A DNA stretch of 54,016 bases from Jannaschia donghaensis (GTDB lineage: Bacteria; Pseudomonadota; Alphaproteobacteria; Rhodobacterales; Rhodobacteraceae). This document shows, piece by piece, positions 8,409-17,014 of this stretch. Within the stretch, counting starts at the first letter, position 1, and every line of letters begins with the position of its first letter. The notes below the pieces were generated by a model. That model was not told where the DNA came from. It ran no database searches and saw only the letters and a list, made by a program, of their open reading frames with translations. The stretch covers positions 818,409 through 872,424 of the forward strand of contig NZ_CXSU01000011.1 of assembly GCF_001403795.1 (NCBI RefSeq), given 5' to 3'. The translations under genes were made by a program, and so were the position numbers.

Positions 8409-9538
8409 GCTTGGTCGGCAGAATGCCGAGGGCTGCAGCATTGGTCTTGTTGGTCCTCGGCACCGTCTGGGCCATTCCCGGCCCCGTTCAGGCGCAGTCA
8501 ATCAGGATCAAGGACCTCGTGGAATTCGACGGTGTGCGGGGCAATGACCTCGTCGGCTACGGTCTTGTCGTCGGATTGAACGGAACCGGGGACGGTCTGC
8601 GCAACGCGCCGTTTACCGAAGAAATCATGAGCAATATTTTGGAACGCCTGGGGGTGAACGTCACCGGTGAGCAGTTTCGACCGAGAAATGTAGCGGCAGT
8701 GATCGTTACCGCCGCACTGCCGCCGTTCGCACGGTCGGGGGGGCGGATCGATGCGACGGTTTCCGCAATCGGTGACGCGGATAGCCTGCTTGGGGGCACA
8801 TTGGTCATGACGCCCCTGACTGCGGCGGACGGGGAAATCTATGCCGTAGCACAGGGGACGATCATCGCCGGCGGCGTGTCGGCCACCGGGGACGCAGCGA
8901 CCGTCATCGAGGGTGTGCCGACCGCCGGCGTCGTTCCGGCGGGTGCGCGGGTCGAGCGGGAGGTCGATTTTGACTTTTCGACGATGACTCAGATTCGGCT
9001 CGCACTGCGCAACCCCGATTTTACCACCGCGCTGCGCGTGGAGACCGCCATCAACCGCGAAATCGGGCGCAGCGTCGCGCGCATGTTGGATGCCGGTACG
9101 GTGTTGCTCGACATCTCGCGGACGGGGCGATCGTCCCCCGCCCACGCACTCAGCGCGATCGAGAACGTGTCAGTCACGCCCGAACAACGCGCGCGCGTTG
9201 TCGTCGACCAAGCGTCCGGCACGATCGTCATGGGCAGCACCGTGCGCATTTCCGAAGTGGCCGTGTCGCAAAACAACCTGACCTTGCGGATCGAGGAGGC
9301 CCCGGTCGTGGTGCAGCCGAACCCCTTCTCCGAAGGCGAAACCGTGGTCGTGCCGCGCACCGGGGTTGCCTTGCAGGAGGAGCCGGGTCCGGGTCTTGCG
9401 CTCGTCTCCGGCGGTACGACCCTATCCGACGTGATCGCAGGGTTGAATGCGCTTGGCGTCTCGGCGCGGGACATGATCGACATCCTCAAGAGCATCAAGG
9501 CCGCCGGGGCGCTGCACGCGGAGTTCATCGTGAGATAG
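8405..9538 (+). CDS. flgI: Flagellar P-ring protein FlgI
   Basis: 377 residues. A signal peptide (about residues 1-30, ending VQAQS) is followed by the family signature IRIKDLVEFDGVRGNDLVGY and GLVVGLNGTGDG. Later come NVAAVIVTAALPPFARSGGR and the C-terminal block ending ALGVSARDMIDILKSIKAAG and ALHAEFIVR. FlgI is exported by Sec and forms the peptidoglycan-level bushing around the rod. The ATG overlaps the flgL stop (ATGA). It is the last flagellar gene of the block; flgA and flgH partners are not in the window. Confidence 0.95.
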   Translation: MSLVGRMPRAAALVLLVLGTVWAIPGPVQAQSIRIKDLVEFDGVRGNDLVGYGLVVGLNGTGDGLRNAPFTEEIMSNILERLGVNVTGEQFRPRNVAAVIVTAALPPFARSGGRIDATVSAIGDADSLLGGTLVMTPLTAADGEIYAVAQGTIIAGGVSATGDAATVIEGVPTAGVVPAGARVEREVDFDFSTMTQIRLALRNPDFTTALRVETAINREIGRSVARMLDAGTVLLDISRTGRSSPAHALSAIENVSVTPEQRARVVVDQASGTIVMGSTVRISEVAVSQNNLTLRIEEAPVVVQPNPFSEGETVVVPRTGVALQEEPGPGLALVSGGTTLSDVIAGLNALGVSARDMIDILKSIKAAGALHAEFIVR

Positions 9539-9600
9539 CGGAGGGCAAAAGCGCGCCGCGCGCCTTGTTCCCCGGAGGGTCGGCCTATACATCCGGTTGG

Positions 9601-10407
9601 ATGTTGAACCGCCTGTCCCGCCCTTTTCGTCCGAATGCCAAACGCGTGTCCGTGCTGCGCCTGCAAGGGGTAATCTCGGGGGCGGGCGGCCGGGCCGGCC
9701 TAAGTCATTCATCCTTTGCGCCGCTCATCGAGCGTGTGTTTCGAAAGGGTAAGCCCGATGCGGTTGCCTTGGCGATCAACTCTCCCGGTGGCTCGCCCGT
9801 TCAGTCCGCGCTGATCGGCGCGCAGATCCGCCGCTTGGCTGACGAATTGTCCCGTCCGGTCCACGCTTTCGTCGAGGATGTCGCCGCGTCCGGCGGCTAT
9901 TGGCTCGCAGCTGCGGCGGATGACATTTGGGTCGACGAAAGTTCGATCACCGGAAGTATCGGCGTCATCTCGGCAAGTTTCGGTTTTCCCGAACTCTTGG
10001 CGCGATACGGGGTCGAGCGGCGTGTTCATACCGCCGGCGAGGACAAGTCCATGCTCGATCCCTTTCGCCCCGAGCGCGCGGAGGACGTGGAGCGCCTCAA
10101 GGCCCTACAAGCGCAGATCCACGAACATTTCATCGCTCACGTCAAGGATCGGCGGGGGTCGAAGCTCTCGACGGATCGCGATCTGTTCACCGGAGAAATT
10201 TTTGTCGGCAAACGTGCCGTCGAGGTCGGGCTGGTCGACGGGGTCGCCCATATGGTGCCGAAGCTGCAGGAGCTTTACGGCGAGAAGGTCCGCCTGTCGT
10301 ACGTCGGTCAGCGGCGTCCGCTGTTGCAGCGGCTGGTGCCCGGAATATTGGGAGACGCACTTCAATCCGTCGAGGATCGTTCGGCCTGGGCCCGGTTCGG
10401 CCTCTGA
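9601..10407 (+). CDS. S49 family serine peptidase (SppA/SohB-like)
   Basis: 268 residues from ATG 9601. An upstream in-frame TTG exists, but its extra residues do not look like the family. The catalytic dyad is visible: Ser97 in VEDVAASGGYWLA and Lys149 in TAGEDKSMLDPFR. They are 52 residues apart, the same spacing as Ser147/Lys199 of B. subtilis SppA. LAINSPGGSP (58-66) and SSITGSIGVIS are the other S49 signatures. This short form has one S49 domain and only a weak hydrophobic N-terminus, so it may be a cytoplasm-side membrane-associated signal-peptide peptidase. The stop overlaps the start of the 53-residue protein that follows, suggesting linked function. Confidence 0.88.
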   Translation: MLNRLSRPFRPNAKRVSVLRLQGVISGAGGRAGLSHSSFAPLIERVFRKGKPDAVALAINSPGGSPVQSALIGAQIRRLADELSRPVHAFVEDVAASGGYWLAAAADDIWVDESSITGSIGVISASFGFPELLARYGVERRVHTAGEDKSMLDPFRPERAEDVERLKALQAQIHEHFIAHVKDRRGSKLSTDRDLFTGEIFVGKRAVEVGLVDGVAHMVPKLQELYGEKVRLSYVGQRRPLLQRLVPGILGDALQSVEDRSAWARFGL

Positions 10408-10568
10408 TGATTTTCAAGATCGTCACGCTTTTCCTGATCGGGATTGCCGTCCTTGCCATGTTCGGACGGTTGCGATTTCCCAGTGGTGCGCGCATCGGAT
10501 CACGCAAATGCCGCACCTGCGGCGTACCCCGCGTCGGACGCGGCCCGTGTCCCTGCGGCAAGGTCTGA
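10407..10568 (+). CDS. Small membrane-anchored zinc-ribbon-like protein (53 aa)
   Basis: A 53-codon gene whose ATG overlaps the TGA of the S49 peptidase (TGATG at 10405-10409). One N-terminal membrane helix (IFKIVTLFLIGIAVLAMFG) is followed by a basic linker and a C-terminal CRTCGVPRVGRGPCPCGKV. The pattern C-x2-C then C-x-C resembles a compact zinc ribbon. It ends just before the antiporter gene. No family name recognised. The tight coupling to the S49 peptidase suggests a partner or regulator of that protease, which is inference. Confidence 0.7.
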   Translation: MIFKIVTLFLIGIAVLAMFGRLRFPSGARIGSRKCRTCGVPRVGRGPCPCGKV

Positions 10569-10574
10569 CGCGGT

Positions 10575-11501
10575 ATGGCTCTCGAATTTCTGATGGTCGC
10601 TGTGGGTCTGGTGATCCTGATCCTTGCGGGTGACACGCTGGTAAAAGGGGCCGTCAATCTGGCGCTCCGCCTGGGTATTCCAGCTCTGGTCGTGAGCCTG
10701 ACGGTCGTGGCGTTCGGGACGTCGGCCCCCGAACTTCTGGTCAGCGTGCAGGCGATTCTGGACGGGGCACCCGGGCTGGCACTTGGCAATGTCGTCGGGT
10801 CGAACACGGCGAATGTCCTTCTCGTCCTGGGGATACCTGCGCTGATCGCGGTGATGCATACCGCCGGTCACGACACGCGCCGCGACTATCTCTACATGCT
10901 GGCCGCCACGGTCTTGTTCATCGGGTTCTGCCTGACCGGAACGATCGTATGGTGGCACGGGATCGTTCTTTTGACCGCGTTGGCCACGGTCCTGACGGCG
11001 ACCTTCATGGCCTCGCGCGGAGAAGAAATCGAAGTCGAAGGGGCGGAGCCAGGCCTGTCCGGATGGAAGATGGGCATCTATCTGGCGCTGGGATTGGTTG
11101 GTTTGCCGATCGGCGCGAGCCTTCTGGTCGAAGGGTCCACCTCCATCGCGCGGGCATATGGCGTCAGTGAAACGGTGATCGGCCTGACCCTTGTCGCGAT
11201 CGGAACATCGTTGCCGGAACTGGCGACGACCGTGATGGCGGCGATCCGGCGCCATGCGGACGTGGCCCTGGGCAACGTGATCGGATCGAACCTGTTCAAC
11301 CTTCTGGGGATCATGGGGGTTGCCGTCCTTGTCGGGCCGGTGCCTGTCGATCCCGGATTTCTGGCCAAGGACCTGTGGGTCATGCTGGGCGCGACGCTTT
11401 TGCTGGTACCTTTCGTCTTTCTGGGGCGCGATATCACGCGCGGCTGGGGTATCGGTTTGTCGGGTCTGTATCTCGCCTATTTGGCGTGGGCTTTGTCTTG
11501 A
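10575..11501 (+). CDS. Calcium/sodium antiporter, CaCA family (YrbG-like)
   Basis: 308 residues, almost entirely hydrophobic, with the duplicated alpha repeats of the Ca2+/cation antiporter superfamily. The first has VAFGTSAPELLVSV and GNVVGSNTANV (about residues 45-80); the second has AIGTSLPELATTV and GNVIGSNLFN (about 210-245). About ten membrane helices with an acidic central linker (EEIEVEGAEPG) fit the YrbG/NCX-type plan. It probably exchanges Ca2+ or Na+ for H+ or Na+ across the inner membrane. The start has no strong Shine-Dalgarno sequence but lies six bases after the previous stop. The next gene begins inside its stop codon. Confidence 0.93.
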   Translation: MALEFLMVAVGLVILILAGDTLVKGAVNLALRLGIPALVVSLTVVAFGTSAPELLVSVQAILDGAPGLALGNVVGSNTANVLLVLGIPALIAVMHTAGHDTRRDYLYMLAATVLFIGFCLTGTIVWWHGIVLLTALATVLTATFMASRGEEIEVEGAEPGLSGWKMGIYLALGLVGLPIGASLLVEGSTSIARAYGVSETVIGLTLVAIGTSLPELATTVMAAIRRHADVALGNVIGSNLFNLLGIMGVAVLVGPVPVDPGFLAKDLWVMLGATLLLVPFVFLGRDITRGWGIGLSGLYLAYLAWALS

Positions 11502-12268
11502 GGGCACTGGTTACCGGTGCCGGGGGGCGGCTGGGGGCCGCGATGGCCGTCAGGCTGGCGCAGCTGGGCCACGACGTCGCCGTTCATTTCGCGTCCAGTG
11601 ACGAAGGTGCCGCGGAAACGGCCAGCGCCGTGGAGGCGGCGGGTTGTCGCGCCGCGACGCTGCAGGCCGATCTGCTTGACGTTACCGCCTGCGAGGCGCT
11701 GGTCGGGCGGGCCCGCGACGCCCTGGGCGGTCCGGTCACGGTGTTGGTCAACAACGCCTCGATTTTCGAGCATGATACGATCAGGTCTGCGACGCGCCAA
11801 AGCTGGGACCGTCATTTCGGGTCGAACCTGCGTGCGCCCCTTATCCTGACGCAGGCCTTCGCCGCCCAAGCCCCCGCCGCCGCGTCCGACGGGGAGCCGC
11901 TTGCGTCCGGAAATATCATCAACATGGTGGATCAGCGGGTGCGCAAACTGACCCCCGAATTCATGACCTACACCCTGGCCAAGGCCGGTCTGTGGACCCT
12001 GACGCAAACCACTGCGCAGGCATTGGCACCCGCGATCCGCGTGAACGCGATCGGGCCCGGTCCGACCCTGCGCGGGGAACGCCAATCTGCAGCCCATTTC
12101 GCCGCGCAACGGGCGGCGACGGTCCTGGGACGGGGGGCCGACGTCGATGACATCACCGCGGCCCTAGCCTATATTCTGGGCGCGAAGTCAGTGACGGGGC
12201 AGCTCATCTGCGTCGACGGGGGACAGCACCTGGGTTGGCAAACCCCTGATGTTCAAGGCATCGAGTAA
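11498..12268 (+). CDS. Pteridine-reductase-like short-chain dehydrogenase (FolM/PTR1 type)
   Basis: 256 residues if translation starts at the TTG at 11498, which overlaps the antiporter stop; a GTG at 11486 is the alternative. The NADP motif is TGAGGRLG, as in FolM and PTR1 (R where classical SDRs have G). NNAS follows at 85-88, and the catalytic region is INMVDQRV...FMTYTLAKAG. Asp145 occupies the place of the usual catalytic Ser, thirteen residues before Tyr158 with Lys162. That Asp/Tyr/Lys triad is the PTR1 (pteridine reductase) arrangement and argues for a dihydrofolate/dihydrobiopterin-type reductase rather than a FabG-like enzyme. No folate genes are adjacent. Co-transcription with the antiporter is likely but probably incidental. 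Confidence 0.82.
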   Translation: MRALVTGAGGRLGAAMAVRLAQLGHDVAVHFASSDEGAAETASAVEAAGCRAATLQADLLDVTACEALVGRARDALGGPVTVLVNNASIFEHDTIRSATRQSWDRHFGSNLRAPLILTQAFAAQAPAAASDGEPLASGNIINMVDQRVRKLTPEFMTYTLAKAGLWTLTQTTAQALAPAIRVNAIGPGPTLRGERQSAAHFAAQRAATVLGRGADVDDITAALAYILGAKSVTGQLICVDGGQHLGWQTPDVQGIE

Positions 12269-12573
12269 GTTGGATCTGTCATGCCGCAGGGGAACTTCGC
12301 CGAAGTTTGTCCACCTGAGCCTCGATCTGACAATTTGACGGCGCGAGGAGCGGAAAAACACACCACAGAGAACGGTGTTGCAGAAATAATGTAGTTTTCT
12401 CAGTATATTGAGGATTTCTCATATCGGCGACGAATATGACGGAAATGTAAAATCTGCTTTGTTGGACAGGGGCTTCGCAATTCCGCCCCCAGTGTTATCC
12501 ACATGGAGGGGCCGTCGCGCGGCCCTTGAACCTGAATACAATCCGGGGCAGCGCCGGGGGGAATCACACGTCG
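12269..12573 (+). promoter_or_regulatory. AT-rich intergenic region before uvrC, with exact DnaA-box sequence
   Basis: 305 bases without a credible gene. A 15-base hairpin AACTTC-GCC-GAAGTT (12293-12307) follows the SDR gene and may be its terminator. From about 12355 to 12460 the DNA is strikingly AT-rich for this genome, with two TTTCTCA direct repeats (12396-12402 and 12415-12421). At 12495-12503 lies TTATCCACA, an exact match to the strong DnaA box; TTGTCCACC at 12307-12315 is a weaker 7/9 match. A GC hairpin (12507-12527) and GGGGGGAA before the uvrC ATG complete the region. It is most simply the uvrC promoter region; DnaA control or titration is inference. Confidence 0.45.
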
Positions 12574-14442
12574 ATGACCGAAACGTCAGACCAGACCGCC
12601 AAGCCGACCGGCCCGACCGTGATAAAACGGTTCCTGCGCACGCTCGACGGCTCCCCGGGGGTGTACCGGATGCTGGATGGCGAGAACCGGGTTCTTTACG
12701 TCGGAAAGGCGCGGAATCTGAAGAACCGGGTGGCGAACTACACGCGGTTGCAGGGGCATTCCGGTCGGATCGCGCGGATGATTTCCGAGACTGCGTCGAT
12801 GATGGTCCTGACGACGCAGACGGAACTCGAAGCGCTTCTTCTCGAACAGAATCTGATCAAGCAGCTCAAGCCGCGCTACAACGTTCTTTTGCGCGACGAC
12901 AAGAGTTTCCCCAATATCGAGGTGACGACCGCCCATACGTTTCCGCAGGTCCGCAAGCACCGCGGCAAAAAGGGGAAGGGACAGTACTTCGGCCCCTTCG
13001 CCAGTGCGGGGGCGGTGAATCGTGTGCTCAACCAGTTGCAGCGCGTCTTCCTGCTGCGCAATTGTTCGGACAGCGATTTCGAGGGACGTACGCGGCCTTG
13101 CCTGAATTATCAGATCAAACGGTGCAGCGCCCCCTGCGTCGGCTTTATCAGCCCCGATGACTACGCGGAATCGGTGAAGGATGCCGAGCGGTTCCTGCGC
13201 GGCGAGACGACGGGCATTCAGGAAAAGCTGGCCGAGGAGATGACGACCGCCTCGGAAGAAATGGAGTTTGAGCGTGCCGCCGCCCTGCGCGACCGGATAA
13301 AGGCGTTGACCAACGTCCAATCGGTGCAGGGCGTGAACCCGCAGGGCGTGCCCGAAGCGGATGTCGTCGGCCTGCACATGGACGGCGGCCAAGCCTGCAT
13401 TCAGGTCTTCTTCATCCGCGCGAACCAGAACTGGGGCAATGTCGACGTCTATCCGCGCGTGGCCGATGACATGTCGCCGGCCGAGGTGATGGAAGCGTTC
13501 CTGGGCCAGTTCTACGACAACAAGGAACCGCCGCGCATGCTGCTTCTGTCTCATGGGGTCGAGGAGGAGGACCTGATCGCGGAGGCGCTGTCGACCAAGG
13601 CCGGGCGCAAGGTGCAGATCCTTGTCCCACAACGCGGCGAGAAATCGGAATTGGTGGAGGGGGCCATCCGCAACGCCCGCGAAAGCCTAGGTCGCAAGAT
13701 GTCGGAAAGTGCGACGCAGACACGCCTGCTTCGGGGTATCGCGGAGGCATTCGATCTGCCGGCTCCGCCCCGCCGGATCGAGGTTTACGACAACTCGCAC
13801 ATCCAAGGCAGCCACGCCGTCGGTGCGATGATCGTTTCCGGAACGGACGGGCTGGAAAAATCGCAGTACCGGAAGTTCAACATCCGCGACACCGAGATCA
13901 CACCCGGCGACGATTTCGGAATGATGAAAGAGGTGCTGACACGACGCTTCAAGCGGCTGCTCAAGGAGGATCCCGATCGCAAGTCGGAGCTTTGGCCCGA
14001 CCTTCTGCTGATCGACGGCGGCGCGGGCCAGGTGTCGGCGGTGCGCGAAATCCTGCGCACGCTGAACGTGGAGGATGTCGCAATGGTCGGGGTCGCGAAA
14101 GGCGTCGACCGGGACCACGGCAAGGAGGAATTCTATCGCACTGGCCAGCGGCCGTTCGCGCTGCAACGCAACGATCCCGTCTTGTACTTCATCCAGCGCC
14201 TGCGCGACGAGGCGCACCGCTTCGCGATTGGAACGCACCGGGCCAAGCGGGCCAAGGCCCTGATCGCCAATCCGCTAGACGAAATCGCCGGAGTCGGACC
14301 GGGGCGCAAGCGCGCGCTGCTCAAGCATTTCGGGTCGGCCAAGGCGGTCTCGCGCGCTGCTCTGGCGGATATGAAAGCGGTGGAAGGAATTTCGGAAGCC
14401 CTCGCCGAGAAGATCCACGCGCATTTCCACGACAAGGGGTGA
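12574..14442 (+). CDS. uvrC: Excinuclease ABC subunit C
   Basis: 622 residues from the ATG at 12574 (GGGGGGAA about ten bases upstream); an in-frame TTG at 12526 would add 16 unlikely residues. The N-terminal GIY-YIG nuclease domain is seen as [20 protein letters not shown] (from residue 29), which makes the 3' incision. The UVR motif [14 protein letters not shown] comes mid-protein. The RNase-H-like 5'-incision domain includes [15 protein letters not shown] and LLIDGGAGQ, and a C-terminal helix-hairpin-helix pair has [19 protein letters not shown]. All are as expected for full-length UvrC of nucleotide-excision repair. pgsA follows after 68 bases, the same order as in E. coli. Confidence 0.96.
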   Translation: MTETSDQTAKPTGPTVIKRFLRTLDGSPGVYRMLDGENRVLYVGKARNLKNRVANYTRLQGHSGRIARMISETASMMVLTTQTELEALLLEQNLIKQLKPRYNVLLRDDKSFPNIEVTTAHTFPQVRKHRGKKGKGQYFGPFASAGAVNRVLNQLQRVFLLRNCSDSDFEGRTRPCLNYQIKRCSAPCVGFISPDDYAESVKDAERFLRGETTGIQEKLAEEMTTASEEMEFERAAALRDRIKALTNVQSVQGVNPQGVPEADVVGLHMDGGQACIQVFFIRANQNWGNVDVYPRVADDMSPAEVMEAFLGQFYDNKEPPRMLLLSHGVEEEDLIAEALSTKAGRKVQILVPQRGEKSELVEGAIRNARESLGRKMSESATQTRLLRGIAEAFDLPAPPRRIEVYDNSHIQGSHAVGAMIVSGTDGLEKSQYRKFNIRDTEITPGDDFGMMKEVLTRRFKRLLKEDPDRKSELWPDLLLIDGGAGQVSAVREILRTLNVEDVAMVGVAKGVDRDHGKEEFYRTGQRPFALQRNDPVLYFIQRLRDEAHRFAIGTHRAKRAKALIANPLDEIAGVGPGRKRALLKHFGSAKAVSRAALADMKAVEGISEALAEKIHAHFHDKG

Positions 14443-14510
14443 CGGAATTCTCCGATCGGCACGTGTAATCTTTATGGTGCCGCGTCGGCCGGCGCGTTAG
14501 GAATGCCGAT

Positions 14511-15179
14511 ATGACCTGGACGATCCCTAATATCCTGACGGTCCTGCGATTGTTTGCCGCCCCCGGCGTCGCCATCATGTTCCTGTTCTTTGCCCGGCCC
14601 TGGGCGGATTGGTACGCGTTGGTCCTATTCGTGACGGCGGCCGTGACCGATTGGTTCGACGGCTGGATCGCGCGGGAATGGAACCAGGAAAGCCGTTTCG
14701 GCGCGATGCTCGACCCAATCGCCGACAAGGCGATGGTGGTGATCGCGCTGTTGGTCATTACCGGTTTTTCGGGGATGAATCCCTGGATCCTGCTGCCCGC
14801 GACGATCATCCTGTTCCGGGAAGTCTTCGTCAGCGGCCTGCGCGAATTCCTCGGCAACACGGCTGGTCTGCTGAAGGTGACGCAGCTGGCCAAGTGGAAG
14901 ACGACGGCGCAGATGGTTGCGCTGTCCGTGCTTTTCTCGACCGGTATATTCGAGCATCACTTCGCCGAACGCGTGCAGGGTATGGACGAAGAGATGATCG
15001 AAAACATCCTGAGCGGGGAGGTCGCGGACGAGTTGTCTCTGGGTCTTCTGCTTTGGGCCCGTGATGCGACTTTCTACGCCGGGGTTCTGCTGTTGTGGGT
15101 CGCGGCGGCGCTTACGGCGCTGACCGGGTGGGATTACTTCGCGAAGTCGAAACCTCATCTGGCGGACCGACCGCAGTGA
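14511..15179 (+). CDS. pgsA: CDP-diacylglycerol--glycerol-3-phosphate 3-phosphatidyltransferase
   Basis: 222 residues, multi-spanning membrane enzyme. The N-terminus MTWTIPNILTVLRLFAAPGV leads to the CDP-alcohol phosphotransferase motif D-G-x2-A-R-x8-G-x3-D-x3-D, here DWFDGWIAREWNQESRFGAM followed by LDPIADK. It makes phosphatidylglycerophosphate, the first step to phosphatidylglycerol and cardiolipin. An insertion near residues 140-185 (HHFAERVQGMDEEMIENILSG region) is longer than in E. coli PgsA, as is common in alphaproteobacteria. It lies between uvrC and moaD and its stop overlaps the moaD start. Confidence 0.93.
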   Translation: MTWTIPNILTVLRLFAAPGVAIMFLFFARPWADWYALVLFVTAAVTDWFDGWIAREWNQESRFGAMLDPIADKAMVVIALLVITGFSGMNPWILLPATIILFREVFVSGLREFLGNTAGLLKVTQLAKWKTTAQMVALSVLFSTGIFEHHFAERVQGMDEEMIENILSGEVADELSLGLLLWARDATFYAGVLLLWVAAALTALTGWDYFAKSKPHLADRPQ

Positions 15180-15427
15180 CCGTGCAAATCCTTTATTTCG
15201 CCTGGCTGCGCGAACGGATCGGGATCGGGCGCGAGGATGTTGAAACCAACGCCGCCACGGTCGCCGATTTGATCGCGCAGCTGCGGGCGCGCGAAGACCG
15301 GTACGACACCGCATTTTCCGATATGTCCGCCGTGCGCTGCGCCGTGGATCAGGTGCTCGTCGATCTCGACGCGTCGCTGGCGGGCGCGCGGGAAGTGGCG
15401 TTCTTTCCGCCGATGACGGGGGGCTGA
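15176..15427 (+). CDS. moaD: Molybdopterin synthase small subunit MoaD
   Basis: 83 residues starting at a GTG that overlaps the pgsA stop (GTGA); a second GTG two codons later is possible. It has a ubiquitin-like fold sequence (VQILYFAWLRERIGIGRE at the start) and the required C-terminal Gly-Gly (FFPPMTGG). There the sulfur-carrying thiocarboxylate forms before transfer to precursor Z (cPMP). The stop overlaps the moaE ATG, so both subunits of molybdopterin synthase are made in a coupled way. Confidence 0.93.
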   Translation: MTVQILYFAWLRERIGIGREDVETNAATVADLIAQLRAREDRYDTAFSDMSAVRCAVDQVLVDLDASLAGAREVAFFPPMTGG

Positions 15428-15876
15428 TGGTCGATCTTCGGATCATCGTGTCCCAGGATGACTTCGACCTCGGGGTGGAGGCGGAACGGCTGGAAACGGG
15501 CCCCGACACGGGGGCCGTCGTAACCTTCACCGGGCGGGTCCGCGACGTGGCCGGCGGCCTTCGGCATATGGAGATCGAGCATTATCCCGGCATGACCGAA
15601 CGCGCCCTGACCGATATCGCGCAGGACGCGGCCGATCGCTGGTCCCTTTCGGCGGTGACAGTGATCCACCGACATGGGCGGCTGATCCCGGGCGCGCGGA
15701 TCATGATGGTCGGGACAGCTGCGCGACACCGCGATGCGGCGTTCGAGTCGGCGTCGTTCCTGATGGACTACCTGAAATCCCGCGCACCGTTCTGGAAGAA
15801 GGAAGTGCGGGAGGATGGGGCGGAGTGGGTCGCGTCGAAGGACAGCGACGAGGCGGCGCTGGACCGCTGGGTCTGA
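15427..15876 (+). CDS. moaE: Molybdopterin synthase catalytic subunit MoaE
   Basis: 149 residues. The sequence AVVTFTGRVRDVAGGLRHME, then IEHYPGMTERALTDIAQDA, VIHRHGRLIPG and the end SRAPFWKKEVREDGAEWVAS match MoaE throughout. They include the Arg/His and Lys-Lys residues that bind precursor Z and the MoaD tail. It converts cPMP to molybdopterin using sulfur carried by MoaD. Start ATG overlaps the moaD stop (TGATG). The gene ends three bases before the convergent Hint-domain gene. Confidence 0.94.
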   Translation: MVDLRIIVSQDDFDLGVEAERLETGPDTGAVVTFTGRVRDVAGGLRHMEIEHYPGMTERALTDIAQDAADRWSLSAVTVIHRHGRLIPGARIMMVGTAARHRDAAFESASFLMDYLKSRAPFWKKEVREDGAEWVASKDSDEAALDRWV

Positions 15877-15878
15877 CG

Positions 15879-16928
15879 TCAGCGCGGCGACGCACGGCGC
15901 AACAGATGGGCGGTGTCCAATCCATCCAGATCGGCCGCCGTCGCCTCGACACCGTGGTGCGGCACCTGGCTCAGATCGCCGAGCGATCCCCGAAGCTCAC
16001 CGGCAAGATCCTCGCCCAGCCCGGCAAGCACTTCTGGCGAAACCAGCAGGCTCTCGGCCGGGATGCCGGCGACATAGATGATTTCGTGCGCATCGAACAG
16101 AAGGTGGAAATAGTCGACATGCCCGGCCGCAGCGCGGGTAATGTTGTCGCCGTTGACCAGATGCCGCGCCCGGACCAGCACTTCGGCACGTCCGGCCCCC
16201 AGAGTGTCGGTCCGCTGGTAGATGAACAACCGATGATCCGGGGAAAGGCACAACTCCTCGGCGTTGTTCAGGGCGTCCTGCGCGATGATGATGGGCGCGT
16301 TCGAACCTTCGGCCCGGACGGTCTGCATCCCGATCCAGCGAACCGGCTGCGGCCCGTGATCCCGGGTCAGGACGCGATCGCCCTGCTTAAGATCCTCGAC
16401 CGGCGTTTGCAGACCGTTCGCCATCGTGACGCGGGTGCCCCGCGTAAAGCTGACCTGTGCGACGCTCGACAGCTCCCCCTCGATCTCGGCCGAGGCGATC
16501 AGGCTATATTCGTCCGACGCAGACAGCGGCCCCAGGGGCAGGGCCAGGCGCGTCCCCTCCAGATCCAGGACCAGAACCTCGACCGTGCCGCCGCGTTCCC
16601 CCATGATCTGATGACGCGCCAGCGGCAGGACGATCTGCCCGGCCTTGCCGACGGAAGATGCCGCCGCCACGACCGTGTCGCCGCCTTCCTGCGTCAGGAT
16701 CAGCTCCGATGGGCGGGCCCGATCGTCGAGCGTGTAGACGTCGCCCGCCACCACCTCGGACAGCGTGCCGATCGCATCGCCCATCAAGGCCCCCATCTCC
16801 ACCCTCAGCGCTTCGGCGGGATAGACGGTGCATCGGCTCAGCGTCGAAAGGGGGGGCAGGATATCGGCCATCTGTTGAATATGGCCTCCGGGCAGGACGA
16901 AAACAGGGCGAAGGAACGGTCGTTCCAT
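15879..16928 (-). CDS. Stand-alone Hint-domain protein
   Basis: 349 residues. The second half holds a Hint (hedgehog/intein) domain: FTRGTRVTMANGLQTPVEDL, then KQGDRVLTRDHGPQPVRWIG, SPDHRLFI and ARHLVNGDNI. This is the 'Hint_2' type common in Roseobacter-group genomes, usually at the C-terminus of secreted proteins. The block that normally starts with Cys reads VSFTRGTRV, so the splicing nucleophile seems absent or replaced, and the 'extein' N-terminal half is unrelated to anything I recognise. No signal peptide is obvious. The start context is poor for a Shine-Dalgarno sequence. Function unknown; calcium-binding exoproteins often carry this domain. Confidence 0.7.
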   Translation of the reverse strand: MERPFLRPVFVLPGGHIQQMADILPPLSTLSRCTVYPAEALRVEMGALMGDAIGTLSEVVAGDVYTLDDRARPSELILTQEGGDTVVAAASSVGKAGQIVLPLARHQIMGERGGTVEVLVLDLEGTRLALPLGPLSASDEYSLIASAEIEGELSSVAQVSFTRGTRVTMANGLQTPVEDLKQGDRVLTRDHGPQPVRWIGMQTVRAEGSNAPIIIAQDALNNAEELCLSPDHRLFIYQRTDTLGAGRAEVLVRARHLVNGDNITRAAAGHVDYFHLLFDAHEIIYVAGIPAESLLVSPEVLAGLGEDLAGELRGSLGDLSQVPHHGVEATAADLDGLDTAHLLRRASPR

Positions 16929-17014
16929 GAAATTTCTTATCAGATTCGCCGGTTCCGAAGGTGATCCCCGATGTCGCAGGTGCTAAGGCCACCCGACAAA
17001 AGGGAGGATACACG

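Noticed and set aside
12293-12573. A LexA box before uvrC (GTTC-N7-GTTC or GAAC-N7-GAAC)
   Set aside because: GAAC at the hairpin is not followed by a second half-site at the right spacing; no SOS box could be supported.
12408-13160. A long alternate ORF overlapping uvrC's start
   Set aside because: It lies in another frame of uvrC, is Arg/Pro/Gly-rich with no homology pattern, and reflects high GC.
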